This document shows positions 24,717 through 33,047 of a DNA stretch of 64,000 bases, piece by piece. The first letter of the stretch is position 1. Every line of letters starts with the position of its first letter. The position numbers were made by a program, and so were the translations under genes. Origin of the DNA: JBJMHZ01 sp045807125 (GTDB lineage Bacteria; Actinomycetota; Actinomycetes; JAWWOL01); NCBI GenBank assembly GCA_045807125.1, contig JBJMHZ010000004.1, positions 248,001-312,000 on the forward strand, written 5' to 3'. The notes beneath the pieces are model-generated. The model saw nothing but the letters and a program-made list of their open reading frames with translations, was not told the DNA's origin and did no database searches.

Positions 24717-25634
24717 ATGAAGCCAACTCTCCGCGGTGGCCGAGCCGCCCTGGCCGGAGCCCTCGCTCTCGTGGTCGCCGCCAGCGGTGCCGTCACCACG
24801 CAAGCGGCCGCGAGGAGCGATGCGGCGGCGCAACCGACCGCCGTGTCGACCCTCGTCGGCATCAGGGCCGGGCATCACCCGGGCTATGACCGCGTGGTGC
24901 TCGACCTCACCGGCCCGCTGCCCGCCGACCGCATGCGCTCGTGGGTCTCGACGGTCACCGAGGACGGGTCGGGCCGCATCGTCCACGTGGCCGGCCACGC
25001 GTTCCTGCAGATCGTGCTCCACGTCGCCCAGGCGCACGACGCCGGCGGACAGACGGTGCGCACGCGCAAGACGTACGCCCTGCCCAACGTCACCCAGACC
25101 TTGCTCAACGGCGACTTCGAGGGCTACGTGTCGGTGGCCATCGGCCTGCAGCGCAAGACGCAGGTCCTACGGTTCTTCACGCTGACCGCGCCGAGCCGGG
25201 TCGTCATCGACATCAGCACGCCCTACACCTGGTACCAGCGAAGGGCCTACTACCTCAACGCCCAGCGGTACGCGAGCGGCACGCGGCCGTACACCATCGC
25301 GGTGCCCCGCCCGGTGATCCCGCCGACCGTCGCGCGGCAGGCCCTCGAGCGGCTCTTCGCCGGGCCGACGGTGGCCGAGCTCGGCCGGCACCTGCGGTTC
25401 GTCAGGTCGGGCGCCACCGGCTTCAGCGACCTGTCGGTCTCAGGCGGCATCGCGCGGGTGCGGCTGACCGGCGGCTGCGACAGCCGCGGCAGCACCTACA
25501 CCATCGCCAACGAGATCTTCCCGACGCTGAAGCAGTTCGCAACCGTCGACCACGTGAAGATCTACGGGCCGAAGGGCTACACCGAGCAGCCGACCGGCGA
25601 CGTGGACTCGATCCCGCCCTGCCTCGAGCCCTGA
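24717..25634 (+). CDS. Secreted AMIN-like / GerMN-domain protein
   Basis: The 305-residue exported protein starts at ATG 24717 after an ideal AAGGAGGGA; the longer frame upstream is a shadow of the receptor gene. The signal peptide (AALAGALALVVAASGAVTTQAAA) is followed by a beta-rich domain containing AGHHPGYDRVVLDLTG and RVVIDISTP, as in AMIN/AMIN-like domains of cell-wall proteins. A C-terminal GerMN domain (residues about 205-295) has ALERLFAGPTV and GIARVRLTG. The combination suggests a periplasmic or cell-wall role. A hairpin terminator follows. Confidence 0.82.
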   Translation: MKPTLRGGRAALAGALALVVAASGAVTTQAAARSDAAAQPTAVSTLVGIRAGHHPGYDRVVLDLTGPLPADRMRSWVSTVTEDGSGRIVHVAGHAFLQIVLHVAQAHDAGGQTVRTRKTYALPNVTQTLLNGDFEGYVSVAIGLQRKTQVLRFFTLTAPSRVVIDISTPYTWYQRRAYYLNAQRYASGTRPYTIAVPRPVIPPTVARQALERLFAGPTVAELGRHLRFVRSGATGFSDLSVSGGIARVRLTGGCDSRGSTYTIANEIFPTLKQFATVDHVKIYGPKGYTEQPTGDVDSIPPCLEP

Positions 25635-25647
25635 CCCGGAGCTTGAC

Positions 25648-25689
25648 CCGGCCGGGTGGCGGTCGCTGCGCGAGGCGCCACCCGGCCGG
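25648..25689. terminator. Bidirectional hairpin terminator between the GerMN gene and panB
   Basis: The 14-bp arms at 25648-25661 and 25676-25689 are perfectly complementary around a 14-nt loop. They sit just after the GerMN stop and before the end of the convergent panB gene. Confidence 0.8.
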
Positions 25690-25769
25690 TAGTCCCAGGA
25701 GGAAGTCACCGGGACTCTACGGCATCGCCGCCCGCCGTCGCGCGCACCCCACGCGGCCGGGCGAGTCGG

Positions 25770-26600
25770 TCACTCGTACGCGTGCTGCGCCTCGGGGAAC
25801 CGGCTCTCGCGCACGTCCTCGGCGAACTCGCGCGCGGCCGCGGTCAGCGTCCCTGCCAGGTCGGCGTAGCGCTTGAGGAACCGCGGGCCGGGCCCGGGCG
25901 TGAGCCCGGCCATGTCCTGCCAGACCAGCACCTGGGCATCGGTGCCGCCCCCGGCGCCGATGCCGATCGTCGGGACGGACAGCGACCGGGTGACCCGGTC
26001 GGCGAGCTCGGCCGGCACGACCTCGAGGACGATCGCGAAGGCACCGGCCTCCTGGAGGGCCTTCGCGTCGGCGAGCAGCCGCTCGCCCGACTCGCCGCGG
26101 CCCTGCACCCGGTAGCCGCCGAACGCGTTGACGCTCTGCGGCGTGAGCCCGAGGTGCGCCATCACCGGCACGCCGCTCGCGGTCAGCAGCTCCACCTGCG
26201 ACAGCACCCGGTCACCGCCCTCGATCTTGACCGCGTGCGCCCCGGCCTCCTTCATGAAGCGGGCGGCGGTGTCGAGGGCCTGCGCCGGCGAGGCCTGGTA
26301 GGAGCCGAACGGCAGGTCGGCCACGACCAGTGCCCGCTTCGAGCCGCGGACGACCGCCCCGACCAGCGGCAGCAGCTGGTCCACGGTGACCGGCAGGGTG
26401 GTGTCGTGCCCGTAGACCACGTTGGCCGCCGAGTCGCCGACGAGCAGCACGGGGATGCCGGCCTCGTCGAAGATCCTGGCGGTCAGGGCGTCGTAGGCGG
26501 TGAGCATCGCCCACCGCTCCCCGCGCTCCTTCGCGGCCTGGACGTCGCGGACGGTGACCCTGCGGCCCACCGCTCCGCCGTAGAGCGCTTGCGTGCCCAT
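25770..26600 (-). CDS. panB: 3-methyl-2-oxobutanoate hydroxymethyltransferase (ketopantoate hydroxymethyltransferase)
   Basis: The 276-residue enzyme transfers a hydroxymethyl group from methylene-tetrahydrofolate to 2-oxoisovalerate, the first committed step to pantothenate and CoA. It starts at ATG 26600 with AGGAGG seven bases upstream. PanB motifs are present: MLTAYDALTARIFDEAG, VLLVGDSAANVVYG (Mg-binding Asp of GDS), DLPFGSYQ, VKIEGG, MAHLGLTPQ and TIGIGAGGGTDAQVLVWQDM with the catalytic region. The barrel is complete. panC and panD are not in the window. It is transcribed away from the oligopeptide importer operon. Confidence 0.96.
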   Translation of the reverse strand: MGTQALYGGAVGRRVTVRDVQAAKERGERWAMLTAYDALTARIFDEAGIPVLLVGDSAANVVYGHDTTLPVTVDQLLPLVGAVVRGSKRALVVADLPFGSYQASPAQALDTAARFMKEAGAHAVKIEGGDRVLSQVELLTASGVPVMAHLGLTPQSVNAFGGYRVQGRGESGERLLADAKALQEAGAFAIVLEVVPAELADRVTRSLSVPTIGIGAGGGTDAQVLVWQDMAGLTPGPGPRFLKRYADLAGTLTAAAREFAEDVRESRFPEAQHAYE

Positions 26601-26824
26601 GAGCGAGCCTCCTGTCATCTCGAGGCGCCGCTGCGGCGTCCCCGGACTGCCTCCATGGTGGCATCTCACCGTCCCATCCCGCTGGCGGACCCGCCAGGGC
26701 TGATCACCTACCTTCCGCACCCCTGCAGACACCTCGCCGGAGATGGCGTAGAAAAGGAGGGCACATCGGTTCACGAACGGGTGAATTTCGACGTGCCCGG
26801 CATTCGGGGGACGGGGGAACGGCA

Positions 26825-28666
26825 GTGCGCACTTCTTCGCGCGGTGCGGCGATCGCCGCGCTGGCCTGCCTCGCGCTGGTCGCGAGCGCCTGCAGCGACA
26901 AGGCGGCCAATCAGGGAGCGAAGGGCCAGGGGCCGGGCGTCGGCAGCAAGCAGGCGGCCCTCGGCCGGGTGGCGCCCGCCGACGCGGGCGACCAGGGCAC
27001 CCCGGTCAAGGGCGGGACGCTGCGCCTCGCCGGCAAGGGCGACGTCGATCACCTCGACACTGCGAGCGCCTACTACTCGGTGACGTGGAGCATCATGCGG
27101 GCGTTCACCCGCCAGCTGGTCTCGTACCCGAACGACAAGGACCTGCGGCCGACCGGCAAGGCCAACACGCCGATCGCCGACATCGCGACGGCGGTGCCCA
27201 AGCCGACCGACGGCGGCCGCACGTACTCCTTCCAGATCCGCCAGGGCGTGAAGTGGCACGCACCGAGCGGCGACCGGCAGGTGACGGCGCAGGACTTCGT
27301 GCTCGGCTTCAAGCGGCTCTGCAACCCGGTGCAGCCCAGCGGCGCCCTCGGCTACTACGTCAACAACATCAGCGGCATGCAGCAGTTCTGCGACGGCTTC
27401 GCGAAGGTGGCGCAGACGGTGCCGGCGATCAAGGCGTACGTGCAGTCGCACGACATCCCGGGCGTGCAGGCGCCGGACTCGTCGACGGTGGTGTTCCACC
27501 TCAACACCGCGGTGGCCGACTTCCTGAACATCATGGCGCTGCCGTTCTCGTCGCCCGCTCCCGTCGAGTACCTCGACTACCTGCCCGACAGCCCGCAGTT
27601 CCGCCAGCACACGATCTCGGACGGGCCGTACCTGGTGACGTCCTACCAGGCGAAGCAGTCGATGCGGCTGGACCGGAACCCGGCGTGGGACCCGGCGACC
27701 GACCAGATCCGCAAGGCGCACGTCGACAGCATCCAGGTCACGATGGGCGTGACCGAGGAATCCGTCGCCCAGCAGATGCAGGCCGGCAGCACCGACCTCT
27801 ACTTCAGCAACCAGTTGCCGGTCTCGTACGTCCGCAAGTTCCGGGCGCAGAACGACGCGAAGCTCGGCTACGCGCCGACCGGTGACACCTACTACATCGT
27901 GATGAACCTGCTGAGCCCCAACCAGAACGGCGCGATGCGCAAGCTCCAGGTGCGGCAGGCGCTCAACTACGCCATCAACAAGCAGCACGTCATCCAGCAG
28001 CTCGGCGGCCCCAGCATCGTCGCGCCCGTCGACACCATCCTGACGCCGTCGCTCATCGGCTTCCGCGACGTGCACCCGTACGGCACCAAGCCGGACCTCG
28101 CCAAGGCCAAGGACCTGCTCCGGCAGGCCGGCTACCCGAACGGGCTCACGCTGAAGTACCTCTACGCGAGCGACCAGACCCGGCAGGTGCAGCTGTTCAC
28201 CCTGCTCCAGCAGGACCTCGCGCCGATCGGCATCAAGCTGAAGGCCGTCCCGCTGTCGACCACCGACGAGTTCTACGGGACGACGCTGCCGCACCCGCCG
28301 GCCGCCAAGTCGGGGCTGTGGGACATCGCCGAGCCGGGCTGGATCCCCGACTGGAGCGGCAACGGCGCACGCTCGTTCTTCGTCCCGCTGCTCGACGGCA
28401 GGCACTTCGCCGAGGGGACCACCAACTACGGCGACTACAACAACCCGGCGGTCAACGAGCTGGTGGACGAGGCGCTCCAGCAGACCGACGGGGCCAAGGA
28501 GTCGTCGATGCTGGCGCAGGCCGACGCCATGGTGATGAAGGACGCGCCGTGGGTGCCGCTCTACACCGAGTTCTACCCGACGTACCACTCGGCCCGGGTG
28601 CACGGCTACGAGTACTTCCCGTTCGCGTTCAACTGCGACTTCACCAACGTCTGGCTGACGCACTGA
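26825..28666 (+). CDS. Oligopeptide ABC transporter substrate-binding lipoprotein
   Basis: The 613-residue protein is a family 5 solute-binding protein. The N-terminus has a lipobox LVASAC with Cys23 as lipidation site, so it is anchored to the outer face of the membrane. Family features include GGTLRLAGKGDVDHLDTASAYY at the mature N-terminus, WHAPSGDRQVTAQDFVLGFKRL, and LDRNPAWDP followed by a long C-terminal lobe (RQALNYAINKQ). It starts at GTG 26825. It is the first gene of a five-gene operon with order binding protein, two ATPases, two permeases. Confidence 0.92.
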   Translation: MRTSSRGAAIAALACLALVASACSDKAANQGAKGQGPGVGSKQAALGRVAPADAGDQGTPVKGGTLRLAGKGDVDHLDTASAYYSVTWSIMRAFTRQLVSYPNDKDLRPTGKANTPIADIATAVPKPTDGGRTYSFQIRQGVKWHAPSGDRQVTAQDFVLGFKRLCNPVQPSGALGYYVNNISGMQQFCDGFAKVAQTVPAIKAYVQSHDIPGVQAPDSSTVVFHLNTAVADFLNIMALPFSSPAPVEYLDYLPDSPQFRQHTISDGPYLVTSYQAKQSMRLDRNPAWDPATDQIRKAHVDSIQVTMGVTEESVAQQMQAGSTDLYFSNQLPVSYVRKFRAQNDAKLGYAPTGDTYYIVMNLLSPNQNGAMRKLQVRQALNYAINKQHVIQQLGGPSIVAPVDTILTPSLIGFRDVHPYGTKPDLAKAKDLLRQAGYPNGLTLKYLYASDQTRQVQLFTLLQQDLAPIGIKLKAVPLSTTDEFYGTTLPHPPAAKSGLWDIAEPGWIPDWSGNGARSFFVPLLDGRHFAEGTTNYGDYNNPAVNELVDEALQQTDGAKESSMLAQADAMVMKDAPWVPLYTEFYPTYHSARVHGYEYFPFAFNCDFTNVWLTH

Positions 28667-28695
28667 GCGGTCGGCCGGCAGCGCAGAGGAGCGCG

Positions 28696-29724
28696 ATGGC
28701 CCTGCTGGACGTGCGCGACCTGCGGGTCGCCTTCCGCACGGAGGACGGGATCGTCCGAGCGGTCGACGGCCTGTCGTTCACCGTCGACCGCGGCCGGACG
28801 CTCGGCATCGTCGGCGAGTCGGGCTCCGGCAAGAGCGTGAGCATGCAGGCGATCGCCGGGCTGATCAGGGGCGCGGAGATCAGCGGGGAGGCGCTCTTCG
28901 ACGGCACCGACCTGCTCACGATGCCGGAGGCCCGCCGCCGCCGGCTGCGCGGCGCCGAGCTGGCGATGGTGTTCCAGGACCCGCTGTCCAGCCTGCACCC
29001 GCACTTCACGATCGGCTGGCAGATCGTGGAGATGATCAGGGCGCACCGCGACGTGAGCAAGGCGGCGGCACGGGCGCGGGCGGTCGAGCTGCTCGGGCTG
29101 GTCGGCATCCCGCGGCCGGTGGAGCGGGTGGACGACTACCCGCACCAGTTCTCCGGCGGCATGCGGCAGCGGGCGATGATCGCCATGGCGCTCGCGCTCG
29201 AGCCCGCGCTGCTCATCGCCGACGAGCCGACCACGGCGCTCGACGTGACCGTGCAGGCGCAGATCATCGACCTGATGCGCCGGCTCCAGGACGAGCTCGG
29301 CACCGCGATCATCCTCATCACCCACGATCTCGGCGTGGTGGCCGACGTGGCCGACGACGTCGTGGTGATGTACGCGGGCAAGCCGGTCGAGCTGGCTGAT
29401 CGCCGGACGCTCTACTACCGGCCGCACCACCCCTACACCAAGGGGCTGCTCCGCTCGCTGCCGACCGGCACCGTGGCGCGGCTCGTTCCGATCCCGGGCC
29501 AGCCGCCGAGCCTCATCACGGTGCCGAGCGGGTGCCCGTTCCACCCGCGCTGCCCGCACCGGTTCGAGCCGTGCGACACCGACCGGCCGCCGCTCGCGAT
29601 GGTGGCCGGCGGGCTGGGGCACCGGTCCGCGTGCTGGCTGCCGCCCGACCGGATCGGCAGGGAGGACCCGGCGCCGGAGGCCCCGCCCTCCGCGGCCGAT
29701 CTCGCCGGGAGGGCCGACCGGTGA
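28696..29724 (+). CDS. Oligopeptide ABC transporter ATPase (DppD/OppD type)
   Basis: The 342-residue protein has Walker A GESGSGKS near residue 45, signature FSGGMRQR near residue 157 and Walker B LLIADEPTTALD near residue 177, followed by the H-loop ITHDLG. The C-terminal extension CPFHPRCPHRFEPCD carries the Cys-rich motif of OppD/DppD proteins, which in some relatives binds an Fe-S cluster. AGAGGAG precedes the ATG. The gene follows the binding protein after 29 bp and overlaps the next gene by four bases (GTGA). Confidence 0.93.
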   Translation: MALLDVRDLRVAFRTEDGIVRAVDGLSFTVDRGRTLGIVGESGSGKSVSMQAIAGLIRGAEISGEALFDGTDLLTMPEARRRRLRGAELAMVFQDPLSSLHPHFTIGWQIVEMIRAHRDVSKAAARARAVELLGLVGIPRPVERVDDYPHQFSGGMRQRAMIAMALALEPALLIADEPTTALDVTVQAQIIDLMRRLQDELGTAIILITHDLGVVADVADDVVVMYAGKPVELADRRTLYYRPHHPYTKGLLRSLPTGTVARLVPIPGQPPSLITVPSGCPFHPRCPHRFEPCDTDRPPLAMVAGGLGHRSACWLPPDRIGREDPAPEAPPSAADLAGRADR

Positions 29725-30734
29725 GCGACGACTCGCTGCTGCGCCTCGATGCGGTGGTGAAGCACTTCCCGGTGCGGCGCGGGGCGGTCGTGCGCAGGGA
29801 CGCCGGGCAGGTGCACGCCGTCGACGGCGTGACGCTCGACGTCCGGCGCGGCGAGACGCTCGGGCTCGTCGGCGAGAGCGGGTGCGGCAAGTCGACGCTG
29901 GCGCGCTGCATCGCGGGCCTGCACCCGGTCTCGTCCGGTCGCATCCTGTTCGACGGCGAGGACATCACCAACCTGCCCGCGCGGCGGATGCGCCCGTACC
30001 GGCGACGGATCCAGATGATCTTTCAGGACCCGTACGGCTCGCTCAACCCGCGCCGCCGGGTGGGATCCGTCATCGGCGACCCGCTCGCGATCCACCGCGT
30101 CGCGTCCGGCGAGGACCGCAAGCGCCGGGTGCAGGAGCTGATGGAGCTCGTGGGGCTGAACCCCGAGCACTACAACCGGTTCCCGGCCGAGTTCTCGGGC
30201 GGGCAGCGGCAGCGCATCGGGATCGCCAGGGCGCTCGCGCTGCGTCCAGACCTCGTCATCTGCGACGAGCCGGTGTCGGCGCTCGACGTCTCCATCCAGG
30301 CGCAGGTGGTCAACCTCCTCACCGACCTGCAGCACGAGCTCGGCCTCACGTACGTCTTCATCGCGCACGACCTCTCGGTCGTGCAGCACGTGTCGACGAA
30401 GGTTGCGGTGATGTACCTCGGCAAGGTGGTCGAGGTCGGCGACGCCGCCACGCTGTACCGCGCGGCGCGGCACCCGTACTCGCGGGCGCTGCTCTCGGCA
30501 GTCCCGGTCGCCGACCCGGACCGTGCGGAGGGCAGGGAGCGGATCGTGCTGCGCGGCGACGTGCCGACCCCGCTGGACCCGCCGAGCGGCTGCCGGTTCC
30601 ACCCGCGCTGCCCACGGGCCGGCGAGGGCTGCGACGTGGTCGAGCCGCCGCTCGTCGGCGCGCCGCTCGCGGCGGCCTGCCACTACCCGGTCGAGGTGGG
30701 CGAGCAGGTGGCGGCGACAGGGAGGTCACGATGA
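29721..30734 (+). CDS. Oligopeptide ABC transporter ATPase (DppF/OppF type)
   Basis: The 337-residue protein has Walker A GESGCGKST near residue 53, FSGGQRQR near residue 155 and Walker B LVICDEPVSALD near residue 175. The C-terminal CRFHPRCPRAGEGCD again gives the OppF/DppF Cys motif. It starts at a GTG overlapping the stop of the first ATPase and ends in ATGA overlap with the first permease. The paired non-identical ATPases imply a heterodimeric nucleotide-binding module. Confidence 0.93.
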   Translation: MSDDSLLRLDAVVKHFPVRRGAVVRRDAGQVHAVDGVTLDVRRGETLGLVGESGCGKSTLARCIAGLHPVSSGRILFDGEDITNLPARRMRPYRRRIQMIFQDPYGSLNPRRRVGSVIGDPLAIHRVASGEDRKRRVQELMELVGLNPEHYNRFPAEFSGGQRQRIGIARALALRPDLVICDEPVSALDVSIQAQVVNLLTDLQHELGLTYVFIAHDLSVVQHVSTKVAVMYLGKVVEVGDAATLYRAARHPYSRALLSAVPVADPDRAEGRERIVLRGDVPTPLDPPSGCRFHPRCPRAGEGCDVVEPPLVGAPLAAACHYPVEVGEQVAATGRSR

Positions 30735-31684
30735 CGACACCAGCCGGCATGCCGGACGTCGTCGTCGCGGGCGGGGCCGCGGACGAGCGGCTGGCCGTCG
30801 CGCCGGCGATCGAGGGCCGCTCGCCGTGGCGGCTCGCCTGGCGGCGGCTGCGCAGGGACAGATGGGCGATGGCGAGCCTCGCCACCATCGGCGCGCTCGT
30901 GCTCCTCGCGCTCCTCGCGCCGCTGGCCGTCAAGGTGATCGGGCACCCGCCCAACGTGCAGTACCGCGACACCGGACTGACGTACGACGGCAGCCCGGTG
31001 GGCCCGAGCCGGACGTTCTGGATGGGGACCGACAACCTCGGACGGGACGTGCTGTCCCGCATCGTCTACGGCACGCGGGTCTCGCTGCTGGTCGGCGTCG
31101 TCGCGACCGGCCTGTCCATCGTGATCGGCGTCGCGGTGGGCCTGGTGGCCGGCTTCTACGGCGGTGCCGTCGACACCGTGCTGTCGCGGTTCGTCGACAC
31201 GATGCTCAGCTTCCCGTTCCTGCTCACCGCGATCGCGCTCGTCAGCATCGTCGGGCCGGGCCTGTCGGTGAGCATCTTCGTCATCGTGCTGTTCAGCTGG
31301 ACGGGGGTCGCGCGGATCGTCCGCGGCCAGGTGCTGTCGATCCGCGAGAAGGAGTACGTCGAAGCGGCTCGCTCGCTCGGCGCCGGGCCGCTGCGCACGA
31401 TGCTCGTCGACGTCCTGCCCAACCTCACCGGCCCGCTCATCGTGTACGCGACGCTGCTGGTGCCGACGGCCATCGTGTTCGAGGCGACGCTGTCGTTCCT
31501 GGGGCTGTCCGTCGTGCCGCCGACCGCGACGTGGGGCAACATGCTGGCCGACGCCGAGCAGTACTACACGCAGGCCTGGTGGTTCATCACGTTCCCGTCG
31601 CTCGCCCTGCTCGTCACCACGCTGGCGTTCAACCTGCTGGGTGACGGCCTGCGCGACGCGCTCGACCCGAGGTCGGAGCTCTGA
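30731..31684 (+). CDS. Oligopeptide ABC transporter permease (DppC type)
   Basis: The 317-residue membrane protein has an N-terminal cytoplasmic segment RSPWRLAWRRLRRDRWAMAS, first helix IGALVLLALLAPLAV, then the FWMGTDNLGRDVLSRIVYGTRVSL motif diagnostic for DppC/OppC. The EAA loop, EYVEAARSLGAGPLRTMLVDVLPNL, docks with the ATPases. About six membrane helices are present. The start ATG overlaps the ATPase stop. Confidence 0.93.
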   Translation: MTTPAGMPDVVVAGGAADERLAVAPAIEGRSPWRLAWRRLRRDRWAMASLATIGALVLLALLAPLAVKVIGHPPNVQYRDTGLTYDGSPVGPSRTFWMGTDNLGRDVLSRIVYGTRVSLLVGVVATGLSIVIGVAVGLVAGFYGGAVDTVLSRFVDTMLSFPFLLTAIALVSIVGPGLSVSIFVIVLFSWTGVARIVRGQVLSIREKEYVEAARSLGAGPLRTMLVDVLPNLTGPLIVYATLLVPTAIVFEATLSFLGLSVVPPTATWGNMLADAEQYYTQAWWFITFPSLALLVTTLAFNLLGDGLRDALDPRSEL

Positions 31685-31688
31685 GGTC

Positions 31689-32651
31689 ATGGTGCGCTTC
31701 GCCGTACGGCGGATCCTGCTCATGCTCGTCGTGCTCTTCGTCATCAGCATCGTGGTCTTCGGCCTGTTCTACGCCCGCCCCGGCAACCCGGCGCGCTCGC
31801 TCGCCGGCCGTCAGGCGTCGGCGCAGCAGGTGGCGCTCGTGGCGCACCGGCTCGGGCTCGACCAGCCGGTGCTGATCCGCTACCGGCACTTCGCCGGCCG
31901 GCTGTTCCTGCACGCCGACCTCGGCACCGACTTCCAGAACGGCGAGTCGGTGCGCTCGGAGCTGCTGCAGCGGCTGCCGACCACGGCGTCGCTGACCGGC
32001 GGCGCGGTCGTGCTCTGGTTGCTCGCCGGCATCCCGATCGGCGTGCAGGCGGCCACCCGGCCGCGCAGCGCGAGGGACCGGATGGCCACGTTCTTCGCCC
32101 TCGTCGGCCTCTCGATGCCCACCTTCGTGCTCGGGCTGCTGGCCCTGTACGCGCTCTACTTCCTGCTCACCCGGGCCGGGATCCCGCTCTTCCCCGGCGG
32201 GGGCTACGTCCCGCTGACGCAGGATCCGCTCCAGTGGTTCCGGCACCTGCTGCTGCCGTGGTTCACGCTCGCGTTCGTCACGGCGGCGACGTACAGCCGG
32301 CTGACCCGCGGCTCGCTCATCGACACGCTGAACGAGGACTACATCAGGACGGCGCGGTCCAAGGGCCTGCCCGAGCGCCGGGTGATCTACCGCCACGGGA
32401 TGCGGACGGCCGTCACGCCGGTGCTGACCCAGCTGGGCATCGACATCGGCACCCTGCTCGGCGGGGCCATCGTGGTCGAGACCATCTTCAGCCTCAACGG
32501 CATCGGCAAGTTCGCCGTCGACTCGGTCTTCAGCGACGACCAGCCGGTCATCGTCGGGACGGTGCTGCTCGGCACCGCGTTCATCGTGGTCGCCAACGCG
32601 GTGGTCGACATGCTGTACGCCGTGCTCGATCCGCGGGTGCGGCTGTCCTGA
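31689..32651 (+). CDS. Oligopeptide ABC transporter permease (DppB type)
   Basis: The 320-residue membrane protein starts at ATG 31689, four bases after the DppC-type gene. DppB/OppB features are RRILLMLVVLFVISIVVFGLFY as first helix, RLGLDQPVLIRY, and LGTDFQNGESVRSELLQRLPTTASL. The EAA loop is DYIRTARSKGLPERRVIYRHGMR. It is the last gene of the operon. The order DppC before DppB, after the ATPases, is the reverse of the common B-C-D-F order. Confidence 0.93.
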   Translation: MVRFAVRRILLMLVVLFVISIVVFGLFYARPGNPARSLAGRQASAQQVALVAHRLGLDQPVLIRYRHFAGRLFLHADLGTDFQNGESVRSELLQRLPTTASLTGGAVVLWLLAGIPIGVQAATRPRSARDRMATFFALVGLSMPTFVLGLLALYALYFLLTRAGIPLFPGGGYVPLTQDPLQWFRHLLLPWFTLAFVTAATYSRLTRGSLIDTLNEDYIRTARSKGLPERRVIYRHGMRTAVTPVLTQLGIDIGTLLGGAIVVETIFSLNGIGKFAVDSVFSDDQPVIVGTVLLGTAFIVVANAVVDMLYAVLDPRVRLS

Positions 32652-32666
32652 CGCGCGCGCCGGCCC

Positions 32667-33047
32667 TCATCGACCGCTGTCGTCCATCGCGGCGACCAGC
32701 CGCTTGGGGGCGACGGCCCGGTAGCTCTCCTCGACCCAGTCGAGCAGGACGCCCTCGGGCGGCAGGTCGCCGTCGAGCCGCACGGTCACCCAGCCCGCCT
32801 TGCCGAGGCCGTAGCCCATCGGGGCAGCGCCGGGCAGCGCGAGCGCCTGGTCGAGCGACTCGGCCAGCTTCACGCCGAAGCCGGGCGGTCCCTCGCCGTC
32901 TGGCGTCCCCAGGAACACGAAGACCTTCTTGCCGACCTTGACCACCGTCTCGCCCCACGGATGGTCCTCGTGCGCCTCCGGCAGCGCGAGGGCGCGGTCG
33001 TGCAGCCGCTCGTGCAGCACGGCGCCGCGGGATCGCCGAGCCGGCAT
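32667..33047 (-). CDS. MmcQ/YjbR-family protein
   Basis: The 126-residue protein has the CyaY-like fold signature: LPEAHEDHPWGETVVKVGKKVFVFLG near residue 20 and a C-terminal LLDWVEESYRAVAPKRL. Family members are called DNA-binding by annotation, but this is poorly tested. Its ATG overlaps the nadE stop as TGATG, so it is translationally coupled to nadE. It converges with the importer operon, 15 bp away. Confidence 0.85.
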   Translation of the reverse strand: MPARRSRGAVLHERLHDRALALPEAHEDHPWGETVVKVGKKVFVFLGTPDGEGPPGFGVKLAESLDQALALPGAAPMGYGLGKAGWVTVRLDGDLPPEGVLLDWVEESYRAVAPKRLVAAMDDSGR

